Source: Carposina sasakii (lineage: Eukaryota > Arthropoda > Insecta > Lepidoptera > Carposinidae). From it: a stretch of 64,000 nucleotides of DNA. The position numbers were made by a program, and so were the translations under genes. The notes below the pieces were generated by a model, which was not told the origin of the DNA, did not search any database, and saw only the letters and a list, made by a program, of their open reading frames with translations. This document shows positions 52,079 through 63,859 of the stretch, piece after piece. The stretch spans positions 8,184,001 through 8,248,000 of the forward strand of contig CP053175.1 in NCBI GenBank assembly GCA_014607495.2, read 5' to 3'. The stretch's first letter is position 1; every line of letters begins with the position of its first letter.

Positions 52079-52367
52079 AGTACCACAAAACGTGTCAATT
52101 CGCGCTCAAAATAATCTAAATTCGGTTAAAAAAGCTCCAAATCTTCCAACAAATCCCCAATAAAGTATTATTGGACGTAAAACGTTTCCCGCCCAAATTC
52201 AAAGTCAGCCATCTTGGATCTCATAAATTTCGTCGAATCCGATAGGAGGCGCAGGAATCTAATGCCATTCAGCCTTTTGGACTAATGTTACAGTCCGTTT
52301 CATAGATTAACTCCTATGCCTGATATTTCGGAACTAATATGTTTTGTATTACTTATTATTATTATAC

Positions 52368-52610
52368 GGCCGATTGGTGTAGTTGGTAGTGGCCCTGCCT
52401 GCGACGCCATAGGTCCTGGGTTCGAATCCCGGTAGGTGCAAACATTGATGTGATGAATTTGATGTTTGTTCCGAGTATGATTTTTCTATACTTATCTGTA
52501 TTTATATACCGTTGCTTTACCCACGACACAAGACCTTAGGGATCTTAGTGTGGGACTAGGTCAATATGTTTAAAGTGTATAATAATAAAAAATAAATAAT
52601 AATAATAATA
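52368..52610 (+). repeat. SINE-1, complete reference copy
   Basis: tRNA-derived head: A box in TGGTGTAGTTGGTAGTGG, B box in GGGTTCGAATCCCGGTAGG. The body runs through TGATGTGATGAATTTGATGT and ATTTATATACCGTTGCTTTA, the 3' part is CACAAGACCTTAGGGATCTT, and there is an (AAT)n tail. Other copies: 3640-3835, 18548-18690, 53090-53215 and 58640-58735. Transcribed by RNA polymerase III if active. Confidence 0.85.
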
Positions 52611-53089
52611 ATATTCAGTGATATAGATAATGTAGTCACGCACATAGTAACTAGCGCCATCATTCAAATGAACTATTTGGTGAAACGCACTATAGACGTC
52701 GCGCGTCGTCGTGTTTAATATAGGAGCTTGCGGCCCAAGTAACATTATCTATCGGTTGAATCGATATCGAAAAATTTCTCAAATAAATATTGCGCATACG
52801 TTATCTGATGAAATTTTGCCGTTATTGGTGTTATTGGTATTACCGATGTAACATTGTCTGAGTACCCTGAAATAGATTTTGGAAAATTGGGCGGGAAATA
52901 ATATTAGGTACATTACATGTAGGTACTTTATCTGGAATATAAGAAGAAAACTGACTGAAGGTTACTTCTATCATGTTTAAAAAACATTTTGGACGACAAA
53001 ATTATTTGCACGTTATAGAAAATATCACCATAGGCACTTAGTTTACTAGTTGTAGGTTTCAGAATTTTGTTTATTCCGTGGCATATCTT
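52611..53089. other. Unassigned stretch
   Basis: No gene seen. Confidence 0.3.
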
Positions 53090-53216
53090 TAGCAATAGTA
53101 ATAGAGGGAAGTTTCTTTGTTTATCTTTGTATTTATTTATATACTTGCTTAGTACCCACGACACAAGACCTTAGAGATCTTAGTGTGGGACTAGGTTAAT
53201 GTGTTTGTAAAGCGTG
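53090..53216 (+). repeat. SINE-1, 3' half
   Basis: ATCTTTGTATTTATTTATAT, CACGACACAAGACCTTAGAG and TAGTGTGGGACTAGGTTAAT. The tRNA-like head is missing. Confidence 0.7.
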
Positions 53217-53379
53217 GAAAGAAAACCAATTTCCTACATCTAGCTCCCTCCCTACCTTTATGACCGAAGGGTAGTAACTATTATGTAATCTGTTCCGAGG
53301 GTACATAACTACAACAATTTGTGATGGTCGTATTTCCCATTTCTCACCGATAGGTTATTTTCACTTTTCCGTGTACTGA

Positions 53380-53595
53380 TGCGGGACTTCAGTAGAATAC
53401 ATCAGCTGCATCTTCTGTGCATGTCGTAAGAGTGAACTAAGGAACTATAAGGCGTTCTCTCAGGCTATAAACTAGCAACTTCTTGCTAATCATTTATCTG
53501 TCCCCGCTATGATAAACGTGACTATGGGATCTCGTGTATGATCCTGCAGTTTAGGCTGTGCCATTTCGAGAACAAAGACGTGTGATATGTACGTG
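53380..53595 (+). repeat. Rep-C, near complete
   Basis: GACTTCAGTAGAATACATCA to GTGCCATTTCGAGAACAAAG. Confidence 0.75.
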
Positions 53596-53644
53596 TAGGG
53601 TCCTCTCTGTTACAGAGAATCTTGCTGGCCGTCCAACGCGTCAT

Positions 53645-53672
53645 GGATAGAATAGAATAGAATAGAATATTT
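53645..53672. repeat. (GAATA)n microsatellite
   Basis: About four and a half GAATA units. A similar TAGAATAGAA string is at 33962 and 35760, before a TTTTTATTT run, so it may be the tail of a LINE. Confidence 0.8.
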
Positions 53673-53824
53673 ATTTCTGCAAGAAACGTGGTACATAAAG
53701 ATCTTATCATTTAGTTAGAGTAATAATATTGGTTCAGCCATGGGGACCTTTGGACCTCTCTTTTGCTCCTTTATTCAACTCTTACGACATGCACGGACGG
53801 AGACATACCTGACGTATTCCAGTG

Positions 53825-54595
53825 AATTTAACTTCCAATTTCAATCACTTTAAAATTCATCATAAAACTAAGCATCTATCTTCAAAAATCTGCCCTTTTG
53901 TTTTGACAACGTCTACTCGTACTTCGAATACCTTCTTCATGGGTGAAACGCTCTCGGTACCTAACATTAAATCCAACGGAAATGTTTACCTCAAAACAAA
54001 CATTACAATAAAAACTTCCCAAGTATCAAGACATCCCCGATCCGAACTACCCCAACCCCCGGGGGTAACTACCCTTGTAATTAGGTCCGTCATTAGTATT
54101 CTGACAACGTTCAGTAGGTTAGTAACCGTGGTGTCTATTCTGTTTAATTTTGCGCAAAAAATAAGGATATATCCCTTAGTTAAATTTTAATTTCTAAATA
54201 CTTAAATTTTAATTTCTAAAGGTGACGTCATAATTTTTTTTACATTTCACACACCTGGTTGTATCCAAAAAAAAACCCTATGTATGTCCCGCGATTTTCT
54301 ATAGTTTAGAAGTTATGATATTTTAAACGTAATCTTGGAAATTTCTTACCCAAGGACCCAAAAAAAATCATAACTTGGTTAATAATCAGATTTTTTCTGT
54401 CATACGATCGTCTTGAATTACCTTATCATATAAAACATAACATTCTGCACTACAAGTTTCTAAAATAAGGGTCGATAATGAAAATTTTTGGTTTAACTTA
54501 AATGGAGTTAAATTTTCAAAGTAAATATACTAAATGGATGTTTCATAGGTTCAAACTACTTTTTTAAAATTATTAATAAAGAAATGGAAAAAATT
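53825..54595. other. Unassigned stretch
   Basis: A 122-codon frame at 53822-54190 (+) has no recognisable domain or splice context, and I do not call it a gene. Confidence 0.3.
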
Positions 54596-54666
54596 CCTCA
54601 TCCAGGTGGGAATCGAACCCACGACCTCTGCATTCCGCGTGCCAGCGCTCTCACCACTGAGCTTTT
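54596..54666 (-). repeat. tRNA-derived repeat (SINE head)
   Basis: The reverse strand has GCTCAGTGGTGAGAGCGC (A box) and GTCGTGGGTTCGATTCCCAC (B box). The 5' acceptor half (TTTAAAAA) does not pair with the 3' half, so it is not a working tRNA gene. Confidence 0.65.
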
Positions 54667-55395
54667 TAAAACTTCAGCAATTTATCAGCTAAATAATTAA
54701 ATCAAAAAAGTCGTACATACTTAATATGGGATTTTATAATGTAATGGACGTCCAAACTTAGATTGATGAATATACGTTAAGAATTTTGTTTATTCAAAAT
54801 AATCGCTCTGACATTTCCTTTCATCCTTTTACTCAAAATTAGTACGGCATCATCAAAAACACGACGACTGGAGAGTGGACATCGGTTGTAGAGGGACATA
54901 GAGATTATTGAGCGATAGCCAGACCTGCAGAATCGGATTTAACCATAGAATAATAAGTCCCAGAACCCGTGATCACGCACATTTTTGAAGCAACTTTTAG
55001 TCGGTCAAATTGACCTAGTTGAATTTTATTTTTCCCCTTTATGAGTCACATTCAGCCTATTTTTGGGCATATGGGCAATTTTTACAACCTATTCACTATA
55101 TTAAAACTCAAAAAAGTGATAATATTTATCGATTTAGCAACAATTTTCGAGTGAGAAGTGCCGAAGATGCGGGATTTTTGCCTCGTTTTTTGCTTCACTA
55201 CCTGGCATACATTTGTCATGACTCCTTCTGGAGACTTTTTACTCTATGGGTTTAATATAGCAGGATCACAGAGGAGATCCCTTCTCAATCTTCAAATATT
55301 ATATTTTACCATTGTATTACCATCGAATGCATTTTAGTACAATTTCTCCAAAGCTCCTCCCACGGACGCGGGTACAGATAATTAAAAGCGGACTA
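54667..55395. other. Unassigned stretch before the mariner-like element
   Basis: A 78-codon frame at 55019-55255 shows no motif. Confidence 0.3.
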
Positions 55396-55397
55396 TA

Positions 55398-57064
55398 CAG
55401 TGTGATATGGGCGGTACTTCTAAGACTTTAGAGTCCAGTTGGACATCCATCTCTATCAACAAAAAAAATATATTAAGGGGTCGCAGCCCCCTCCCCTCTT
55501 AAGGGTAGCCTTTTCAAATTTTTTGGTCTCGTCGTAGACACGTCTGATAAAAACAGCAACAACTCAGGTTTAAATCATCTTAGACACATTAAAAAAACTG
55601 TTTTTATTAGATAAAGATACGGACTAAGTATTCAATATCAAAAATATCTAATTTATTGGTACATTTAAATCTAAATTTAATTTCAATGCATTTTTTCTTT
55701 AAAAAAATGTACTTTTTTTCTCCTTTTTAAAGTTAATTTTTAAAAAGTGCCTATTATTGTACACTTTTTTTACACCTATTCATCAGTATTTGAGCTATTT
55801 TACACGAGCACACTAAAATTTCAACTCTGTCTTGATAAACCTTAAAGTTATGATCGCTTAAAGTGTACGTCGCTTTATCGAATTATCGCAACCTCCACTT
55901 GTGGCTTGAAGAAAATCCCAAAGCTATAAGACCGTCAACATTCCAGCACAAATTCTCGATTAATGTGTGGGCTGCTATGATCGATGATGTTTTGATTGGA
56001 CCTATCGAACTACCAGAAACACTGAATGGCCCGAGGTTTTTGGTATTTCTGCAGACGCAATTTGCCGAATTATTGAGGGAGCTTCCTTTAAATTATCGCC
56101 AAAATATGTGGCTACAAATGGACGGAGCCCCTGCTCACTTTGCTCGTGACGTAAGAGCTTTCCTAGACAGCTCGTATCCGCGATAGATTGGCGCGGCGGC
56201 CGTGTTGCTTGGCCGCCACGCTCACCCGACATGACACCACTAGACTTTTTCCTTTGGGGTCATATGAAGCAAAAAGTTTATTTCAATGAAGTAAACACCC
56301 GTGAAGAGTTATTTGAACGAATACAAGACGCAGCTAACGAAATTCGTGCAGATCGCGACATGTTGAGACGATCAACGCAGCAAGTAGCTATAAGAGCTAC
56401 GGCATGTTTGCAAAACAGAGGTCAACACTTTGAACAGTTGCTATAAAAAAATATTGTATTAAAATCGTGGTTGAAAAGTATTGTGTGTGTGTTAACTAAC
56501 AGTGTTAAGTGTAAAAATAAATAAAATAAATTTGTAAAAACACTCTTTGTTTATTGTAGTGTTCGACGCAGATGTTGCGCGCTTGCGCAGGGGCTAATAA
56601 AAAAAGTCATATCTCTGCGTTTTATTGCCGTAGCGTCAAAATTTTTATGTCCCTATTTAGAGCTACTCAAATACTGTTAAATAGGTGCCAAAAAAAGGTA
56701 CAATAATAGGCACTTTTTAAAAATTAACTTTAAAAATGCGAAAAAAGTACATTTTTTTTAAAGAAAAAATGCATTTAAAATTAAATTTAGATTTTAATGT
56801 ACCAATAAATTAGATATTTTTGATATTGAATACTTTGTCCGTATCTTTATCTATTAAAAACAGTTTTTTAAATGTATCTAAGATGATTTAAACCTGAGTT
56901 GTTGCTGTTTGTATCAGATGTGTCTACGACGAGACCAAAAAAAATTTAAAAGGCTACCCTTAAGAGGGGAGGGGGCTGCAACCCCTTAATATATTTTTTT
57001 TGTTGATAGAGATGGATGTCCAACTGGACTCTAAAGTCTTAGAAGTACCGCCCATATCACACTG
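55398..57064 (+). mobile_element. mariner-like element with about 400-bp TIRs, 1667 bp
   Basis: TA target dinucleotides flank both ends (55396-55397 and 57065-57066). The ends are CAGTGTGATATGGGCGGTAC and its inverse. The arms (55398-about 55796 and about 56668-57064) stay complementary almost throughout, including CTCTTAAGGGTAGCC and GTGCCTATTATTGTAC. The middle codes for the C-terminal half of a transposase only. Such long TIRs are rare for mariner-type elements, whose TIRs are usually around 30 bp. Confidence 0.9.
55863..56446 (+). pseudogene. mariner-like transposase, C-terminal half
   Basis: The recognisable part starts at NYRNLHLWLEENPK (55881) and includes FSINVWAAMIDDVLIGP and MWLQMDGAPAHFA with the second catalytic Asp. 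After a frameshift near 56180-56190 it continues with SPDMTPLDFFLWGHMKQKVY, which holds the third acidic residue. The spacing between the two is about 36, a variant of the mariner DDD/E arrangement seen in a large family of insect transposases. The DNA-binding N-terminus and the first catalytic Asp are missing; the left TIR begins where they should be. AATAAATAAAAT at 56516-56527 could be the original polyadenylation signal. Confidence 0.85.
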
Positions 57065-57217
57065 TATAGATACTGGCAGCAGACCATATCTACATAGATC
57101 TTGTTCAGACTATATCTACCTAGTCCGGGGCCATTAAGTCTGCTAACCAGGCAAGTTGAAGAGGGCCAAATTGTAAGAGACAGCGATTTATTTTTCAAAA
57201 TCTTCCCTATTCTTTTG

Positions 57218-57305
57218 GATGTGGTGAAAATGGAAGCACTTCCGGCCCAATGGAAAACTTGTTATTCTTTTGCTATATATACCTATTTATTCCAGATTTA
57301 TTCCA
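57218..57305. repeat. Diverged fragment of the TGTGGGGG LTR
   Basis: GGATGTGGTGAAAATGGAAG then ACTTCCGGCCCAATGG, matching 22726-22765. Confidence 0.45.
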
Positions 57306-57417
57306 ATATTGTATAACTAACAAATTCATAGACCCATTGGGAATTAAATAGTATTTATTTTAAAACATAATGGACCCGTTGGTAATCAGAGTATTATAAG
57401 AACCTCGTATGAACATC

Positions 57418-57615
57418 GAAGGGCGGAAAACCACATACCGAGGCAAGCCTTGGATTGAAACCCCCAAGGGAAGCTCAAGCGTGGCCGTCCTAAGCAGACC
57501 TGGTGGTGGACGGTCATTGCATGGAAAGTAGGGAAGACCTGGAGCGAATCTCAGAACCGAACGGGATGGCGGAGATCTATGGAGGCCCTCTGCCCCATTT
57601 AAGGGACACAGGAGC
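57418..57615 (+). pseudogene. LINE ORF2 C-terminal fragment (RTE/L2-like)
   Basis: The frame reads NPQGKLKRGRPKQTWWRT, KTWSESQNRTGWRRSMEALC then a stop, the basic 'GRPKQTWRR' tail of insect LINE polyproteins. One stop precedes it. It is a different lineage from the 262-433 tail. Confidence 0.65.
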
Positions 57616-57923
57616 AAGTCAAGTTTGAACATAACTTTTTTGAAAACAATTTAATCGTAGACCTCTAGGGATAAGCCGTGATTGCATCACTTGTAACTTG
57701 AGCCATCCCCTCTAGTTCGCCGCTATCCAGCCGAGATCTAACTGTTACGGCTAAAACACAAGGGTATCAAAACATACACTAAATAGTATCAAAATAGCAC
57801 ATCTCACTAACTCATGGGTGTAATACGACCACCTATGATACGTAGAAACCGCCAAAAGCAAACCTTTGGTTTCCCAGAATAACGGCACCCTAAAGACGTG
57901 GTTCTGCGTACGTATGACTGCTA

Positions 57924-58275
57924 TACCGGGTGTTTTTTCGTTGCCACCCTTAACGAAGGGTACGTACTCTATACATGAAATAAAAAAAGTTTATGCCAAA
58001 AAAATGCAGGAAATGACAATTTTTTTAAAGAAAAAATTTAATTACTTGATTGGGCGAAATTTATAGTGTCCAGTGTTTATGCTAGTTTATTCATAGACAG
58101 ATATTAATTATTTCTCGTGAAAAAATCTTGCTACGCGCGACTATGTGCATTTATGCAGAAAAACGCAGTCTATTTACTCAACTTTGGACCCTAATATCTT
58201 GGATATGATGAAAAATTATCGTGATGATGAGATTCCGTAGTTTTCGGGAACGTTGACGACCAAAAATCACCTGTA
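57924..58275 (-). mobile_element. MITE-1, reverse copy
   Basis: TACCGGGTGTTTTTTCGTTG at the left and GACCAAAAATCACCTGTA at the right. The interior matches 41194-41582 in reverse, with about 35 bp missing. Confidence 0.82.
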
Positions 58276-58283
58276 TATTATAC

Positions 58284-58462
58284 GAGTAATAGTGGCCGCC
58301 CACGACTACATCCGCGTGAGCGAGCAAAACACCAGTGCGAAGCCAGGGCGGTTCCCTAGTTATACATTATAAATCTTCCTCTTGAATCACTCTATCTATT
58401 TAAAAAAACGTCATTGAAATTCGTTGCGTAGTTTTAAAGATCTAAGCATACATATGTACAGA
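58284..58462 (-). repeat. Lep-T repeat
   Basis: AGTGGCCGCCCACGACTACA, CATTGAAATTCGTTGCGTAG and TAAAGATCTAAGCATACATA. Confidence 0.65.
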
Positions 58463-58639
58463 GAGACAGCGGGAAGCGACGTTATTTTATAATATGTACT
58501 AGTGTAACACTGTCCCCTTCTTCCCATATTACAGGCAAGAAGTAGATAGGTTCAGTTAATGAATTTAAAATGAAAGAAACTATGTAAAATATAAAACTAA
58601 AGGAATAAAATATTAACAGAGACGATTTATTTACGCGAT

Positions 58640-58735
58640 AAGAGGTTATGTTTGCACCTACCGGGATTCGAACCCAGGACCTATATAGCGTCGCAGGTAG
58701 GGTCACTACCAACTACACCAATCGGCCGTCGCAGG
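58640..58735 (-). repeat. SINE-1 head
   Basis: TTGCACCTACCGGGATTCGA and AACTACACCAATCGGCCG, the tRNA-like part in reverse. Confidence 0.75.
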
Positions 58736-58782
58736 TGTATATGACATATTGCATTGTATAATTATTTCTGCAGTCGTGATCG

Positions 58783-58900
58783 TCAGCCTATTGCAGTTCA
58801 CTGCTGGACGTAGGCCTCCCCAGAGCACGGCACAAGGCTACTTCTATGGGAGCTTTTGCCCATAGTCACCACGCTGGACAGGCTGGTTGGTAACCACGAT
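58783..58900 (-). repeat. Rep-B
   Basis: GTCAGCCTATTGCAGTTCAC to CACGCTGGACAGGCTGGTTG. Confidence 0.75.
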
Positions 58901-59110
58901 ATTTCTGCTGTAGGTGCTGCCACGAGGAAAATGTCTGGTCAGTAATGTGGTTAACAAGTTCATATACAGATCATTCTGCACGATCTACACACAATAGCGC
59001 GAGGTCATTACCCCGCGATTAGCATTAGATAATCTCTAAACCCTATCAGATCTGAGTAACCTACACGATAGGCATCGTAGTGGCATAGAATATGTGGGTA
59101 AAGTACTCTA

Positions 59111-59552
59111 TACAGGGTGTTTGTGACAGCCAGACAAATATTGATACCATGACTTCAGACCATGATTCTGATTCACACTGAAAATTTTCGCAGAAAAATT
59201 CCAAAATTTTCCGATTTTTTTTTCATATATTTAGGGAAAAAATGTTTAGTTTATTTAATTAGGCCTAAGATAATGACTTAAAAATGAAATTTTAACCATA
59301 AGATGATATTTAAAAAAAAGTTGCCCTCAAAAAAGTTCAAGTAACTGAACAACCCTAATGAGACGAGAGTCACAAGTGATCCAAAAAACAGCAATGTGTC
59401 ACACAATAACCAATAAGCTCATTTAATTAGTCACAGGATCGCCCGATACAATTGGCGCGTCGAGCAAAGATTACTGATAAATAATCAAATCAAAAATACA
59501 TTTCTTGTGAGTAATAACACTGTCGTATAACTCAACACAATAATTTTACAAT
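59111..59552. mobile_element. MITE-2, right end missing
   Basis: TACAGGGTGTTTGTGACAGC at the left. The interior shares CACAAGTGATCCAAAAAACA and GATACAATTGGCGCG with 26769-27214. The copy stops before the right TIR. Confidence 0.75.
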
Positions 59553-62460
59553 GGTGGGTGAATTTCAACAACCTCGATTTTTGACTAATTACGCTGGCGA
59601 AATTTTATATCCACTTTCTATAACTTTTTTGTATACGAAGTAATAGCTAAAAATATATAATATTCAGTCATATGGTACACATTTTTAAAAACGTATTATT
59701 TCTTGAGATATCTGCATTTAAAAATTTCAATCGCCACCGATATTATTATCAAACCACCGAAATTGTTAATCTCTCCACTGAAATTTATTACAACCAGCGG
59801 AATTATAAATACAGGAGAACATTATACGAATTACCTATTTATTTATTTTATAAGAACTTGAAAACTTTAGATTTTTCGTTTATTAGTTGGTAATAATGTT
59901 TATCATCATGATTATAGCTTAGAAACTATGATAACAAATTTAAGGAACACGTTAACAGTTAGGGAAATATTTTATTACATACTTTAAAATGCTTCCTAGT
60001 GACTTTTTTCTTAGCATAAAACGTAGTGGCCATGGTATCTCCTTTAAGATCTCGCAGTTCTGACTACACCATTTCAGGAACCTAGCCGTATTTATTTATA
60101 TGTACGTATAAATCTTCGAAAACCAGAAATAAGGATCATTTCTTTTCACATTTGAAAGTGCACCTCGTTAGCTACCTTTATATATAAGGAACACCCCATC
60201 CAGAAATTCACGGTGTCGGAGATATGACATTTTATGATTTTTGTTTAAATCTCCTTTTAGAGAAGTAGAATGGCATATAAGAAATAAATCACATTTTATA
60301 CTATGACCTCCCAAAAATCTATCAACATGGAATGGTCAAGAAAAATTTGTTAAATGTTTTTGCCAATTAAGCCCCTACTCTTTCAAAATAATATACTGCG
60401 TCATGCGTACCCTTTATCAAACTAAATTACTTATTTAATAAGCTACTCAAAAAGGTGTAACTTATTATGAGAAAGCTTACCAGCAGCTGACCAATATAGG
60501 TTTCGAAAAATACATTCCGTGGCGCTACAGCCTATAGCAGTGTTATATTGAGACAAGTAGAATGTAGAACTCTTCTGTTATCATCAGGCGTACTTGTTTA
60601 AGCTACTCGGGTTTATCGCAAAGTTACTCGGGTTTATTCGTAACTGTTCATTCATAGTAGCAATTTTGGGTGGTTTCCTTGAGGTTAAACTGAAGGCCAA
60701 GTCATAATCAATATCACAAAACGTGGTATTGAAGTAGATAATAATTATGTGCATGAGTACACCTACTAGGCCAGTAGAACATTCAATATATAGATATTTT
60801 TTCTGAGAACAGTCAGGACTCAGAAAAATATTACATTCTTATTGGTCAGCTATTAATTTTGAGAGATGAATCTTAAGTGCCTGGAAGAACTTAGTTAATT
60901 TAGGAACGGTTCCCTTCCTATGATCTTATAACGTCTACTTGTCGATATGTGTACTTATGCTGTCTATCGATTGATCTACAGTGCTCAGATTGCATCAGGA
61001 ACACCATTAGGTATGCTAATCGCCTACCAAAAAGGAACTGGACAGTAAAAGTGCCGGCCATGTTAGTCGTTTAGACACCGAAAGATATACGAACAGTGCA
61101 ACTGGCAAGATAGAGGTGGCGGTATGACCTCGATTCGAGTTGAACTGCATCATGAAAAGGCTTTTGGATAGCAGTAAGATTCCTATGCTATAATATATAT
61201 ATTATGTCAGTTCATCACCTTTGTATTTTTTTAATTTGACTACAAACTTAGGTTACTTGTTAAAAAAGGTTGTCGCGCCATAGGATAGCACTTTTAAAAT
61301 TCTTATTAGTCAGCTGTTGGTAAGCTTTTTCATAATTATACCTTTTGAATTTAGTTTCAAGAATCAGGAAAAAAAATTATAAACCTTTTGGTAATTGTAC
61401 TTTGACAATGCCAAGTTGATGTCTGTTGTTTTGTCTCCAATGATTATTTATTTATCTAGTTGAATTACTGAAATATACACGTATTTTAGTTTTTTATGCA
61501 TTTCCATTTAATAATAAGGTGATTTTTAAAATATTAGCCGTAATTTTTTTAATGGGTCTTCCTACCCATGAAGCTAGAAAATTGGCCTAACTTTTACATC
61601 TCAATAGAAATAATACCCGTTTTCCAGTCATCCTGTATACAAAAAGACAAAATATCAATTACGGTGACATTATTAAATTACGGTGGCCCTCTTTTTTGCC
61701 ACCGGAGCCACTGGAGTTGCGACACCGTACTTAGAATTAAGTAACAAATTTCAAATTATAACGGACACTATTATTTTAATTGTAATAATTCATTTGCAAT
61801 TACGTCGATACATCTAATCTTTAATCATCTGTAAAATTTCTTTTTTAACAGCCTTTTAGTTTTTTAAATACACATGACACCGTTATATGATAAATTTGTA
61901 TTCCTGCGCCACCGCAGGTTATACTTACGTTTTTGGCGGGAAAACTGTTCAGTGTATCAAACATCCTTGTACTTGGTATACGATGGCTTGACAGAGCAGT
62001 GCGGGGAAAGATAGCTTAGCATCTATCTCATTCATTATGATGAAATAGTGTAATGTTCAAAATGCGCCAGCGTTATAGACTTTTTCCGCGGGACATTTTT
62101 CAAAAGCTGTTACAGGTACTACCGGGTTAAGTTAAATTACTGCTCATGGTGTAAATAATAGTGTCATTTAATGTATTTTTAAAATATGTATGTATTCTGT
62201 TAAATTAATTCACCCGAAAATTGAAATAGCTAAATTTATTTTTGCAAATGAAGTGGGGACATAGCACCGCAATTAGATTTAGAGCCTTTGATAATTTTTT
62301 TAATGCGTAAACAAATAGATTTTGGTCTTAAGTTTTAAACGTTAGTCTAGATCACTGTCTGAACTTAATGAAAAAAAATTAATTAATGTGCATTTTGCAC
62401 TTTCCACTACGATTTTCATCCACGCCGCGCTAAAAACGTACCTGGGAAATTCACCCTGGT
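59553..62460. other. Long unassigned AT-rich stretch
   Basis: No coding homology seen. A diverged Rep-C piece (TCTCGCAGTTCTGACTACAC) is at about 60050-60085. Frames of 60-75 codons carry no motif. Confidence 0.35.
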
Positions 62461-62461
62461 T

Positions 62462-62505
62462 CTTATTCAGTATTTGCCTGGCTGTCACCCACACCCTGTA
62501 TATTA
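62462..62505 (-). mobile_element. MITE-2 end fragment
   Basis: TATTCAGTATTTGCCTGGCT then GTCACCCACACCCTGTA. Confidence 0.6.
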
Positions 62506-63578
62506 CACTCAGTCCGAAATGCTCATTGAGCGCAAAAAATTGCAAATCAAATCGTGTTGTGGCTCCAATGAAACGCTCACAACGCGTTGTGGCAATCACA
62601 GAATTACCACGAAATTGTCTTCGACTACCTTTTCGAATTTTTTCGACTACCTATAATGCGTTGTGGTAGTAAAAGAAAAACGCATATAGGATGATTAAGT
62701 ATAAGCTATTCACAAGTTAGTTTGACAGATTTCCATATATTTTGCTGTCAAAAGTCAAGTATAACGAGGCTGTATCACACGCGGTTTGTTAGTAGCAGGT
62801 TAAATGTTTTCTTCTTTAACCAACGTCCCTCTAACCCGCCTTGCTGCGCCTACAGAAGTCCTATACTCGTACAATCTCACGTCTCGATGCACTACACGTG
62901 CAGTCACGTTACCTCGCGTATTACGTATTACTACACTAATTATATACGGCAACAGTATTGCCTTTACTGCATGCCGGCATAGAGCAGATAACAAAGGGAA
63001 TCGCAGAAGCGATACATTGGAAATCGATTTTAAAATATGATAATTACAAAATACTACTTTTTTTGTAATGTCAAGGCGAATCTTAATTTTATTTTAAAAT
63101 ATTTTTTTTGTTACCACTTCACGCGTTATTTACTAAACAAATCTTCTTAAAATATTACAAAATTTCAAGTTATTTTCTATAGATAGTGCGTCCACGCAGA
63201 TGAAGCAGCGGGCAACACCTAGGATGTTATAAATACTCGTAAGTCACTATTCCCCAACGCTCGTGGCACGCGCAGTCATAAACCAATTAAGCGCTAGGGA
63301 TGCGCGTGTTCGGCGCTGTGTCGCCGTTGTCGATACTTTGATTAGTTTGGTTTAATTATATCGAAGAATAGGTTGTTGTCTTGACCTGTCTAATGAGCAA
63401 AATATCCAATTCTTTGAACTATTTACAGATCTTTTTGGCTGATGATAGGGTCATCAATTAATTTAAAATATTAGAAACCTTTATCCAATTATAGGGCAAG
63501 CAAGTGGGTAGGGAAATAATAAAATCATTAGTGAGTATATATATGTCGTGGCCATATTGTTAAATTGATCATTTCATG
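62506..63578. other. Unassigned stretch
   Basis: GTTGTGGCTCCAATG/GTTGTGGCAATCACAG-like local repeats lie at 62555-62600. A short Lep-T-like block (CACGCAGATGAAGCAGCGGG) is at 63193-63212. No gene called. Confidence 0.3.
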
Positions 63579-63579
63579 A

Positions 63580-63640
63580 AATGGTCGAGCATTTCATGAA
63601 GTGGTCGCATTTCATGAAGTGGCCAATTCAATTTGACCAG
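63580..63640. repeat. Three tandem copies of a short self-complementary unit
   Basis: CATTTCATGAA(A/G)TGGTCG occurs at about 63571, 63591 and 63608, spaced 17-20 bp, with a fourth weak part (ATTTCACGATTTTATC) at 63657. Each contains TTCATGAA. Confidence 0.65.
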
Positions 63641-63859
63641 ATCGTTAAATCGTCTACATTTCACGATTTTATCATCCACGTTTGGCCAAATCGTATTAAC
63701 AGGGTGTCCATAAAATCCGAATGTGGTAAGAGCTTATATAAATAATATATACCGTACACCATATATAAGTATACCATAAGGTATGATGGTATGATTTTTT
63801 TTGCTATTATTTATGTGATATTTTCACAATATAATATTTAAAAACATAAAAGACTTTAC

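Noticed and set aside
52545..52745. 66-codon frame on the - strand with poly-Tyr
   Set aside because: It is an (AAT)n SINE tail read in reverse.
53822..54190. 122-codon open frame on the + strand
   Set aside because: Composition is like translated AT-rich intergenic DNA, it spans a mix of low-complexity strings, and there is no domain signature.
62800..63040. Overlapping frames of 64-86 codons on both strands
   Set aside because: Both strands are equally open and no motif is recognisable, so chance is the simpler explanation.
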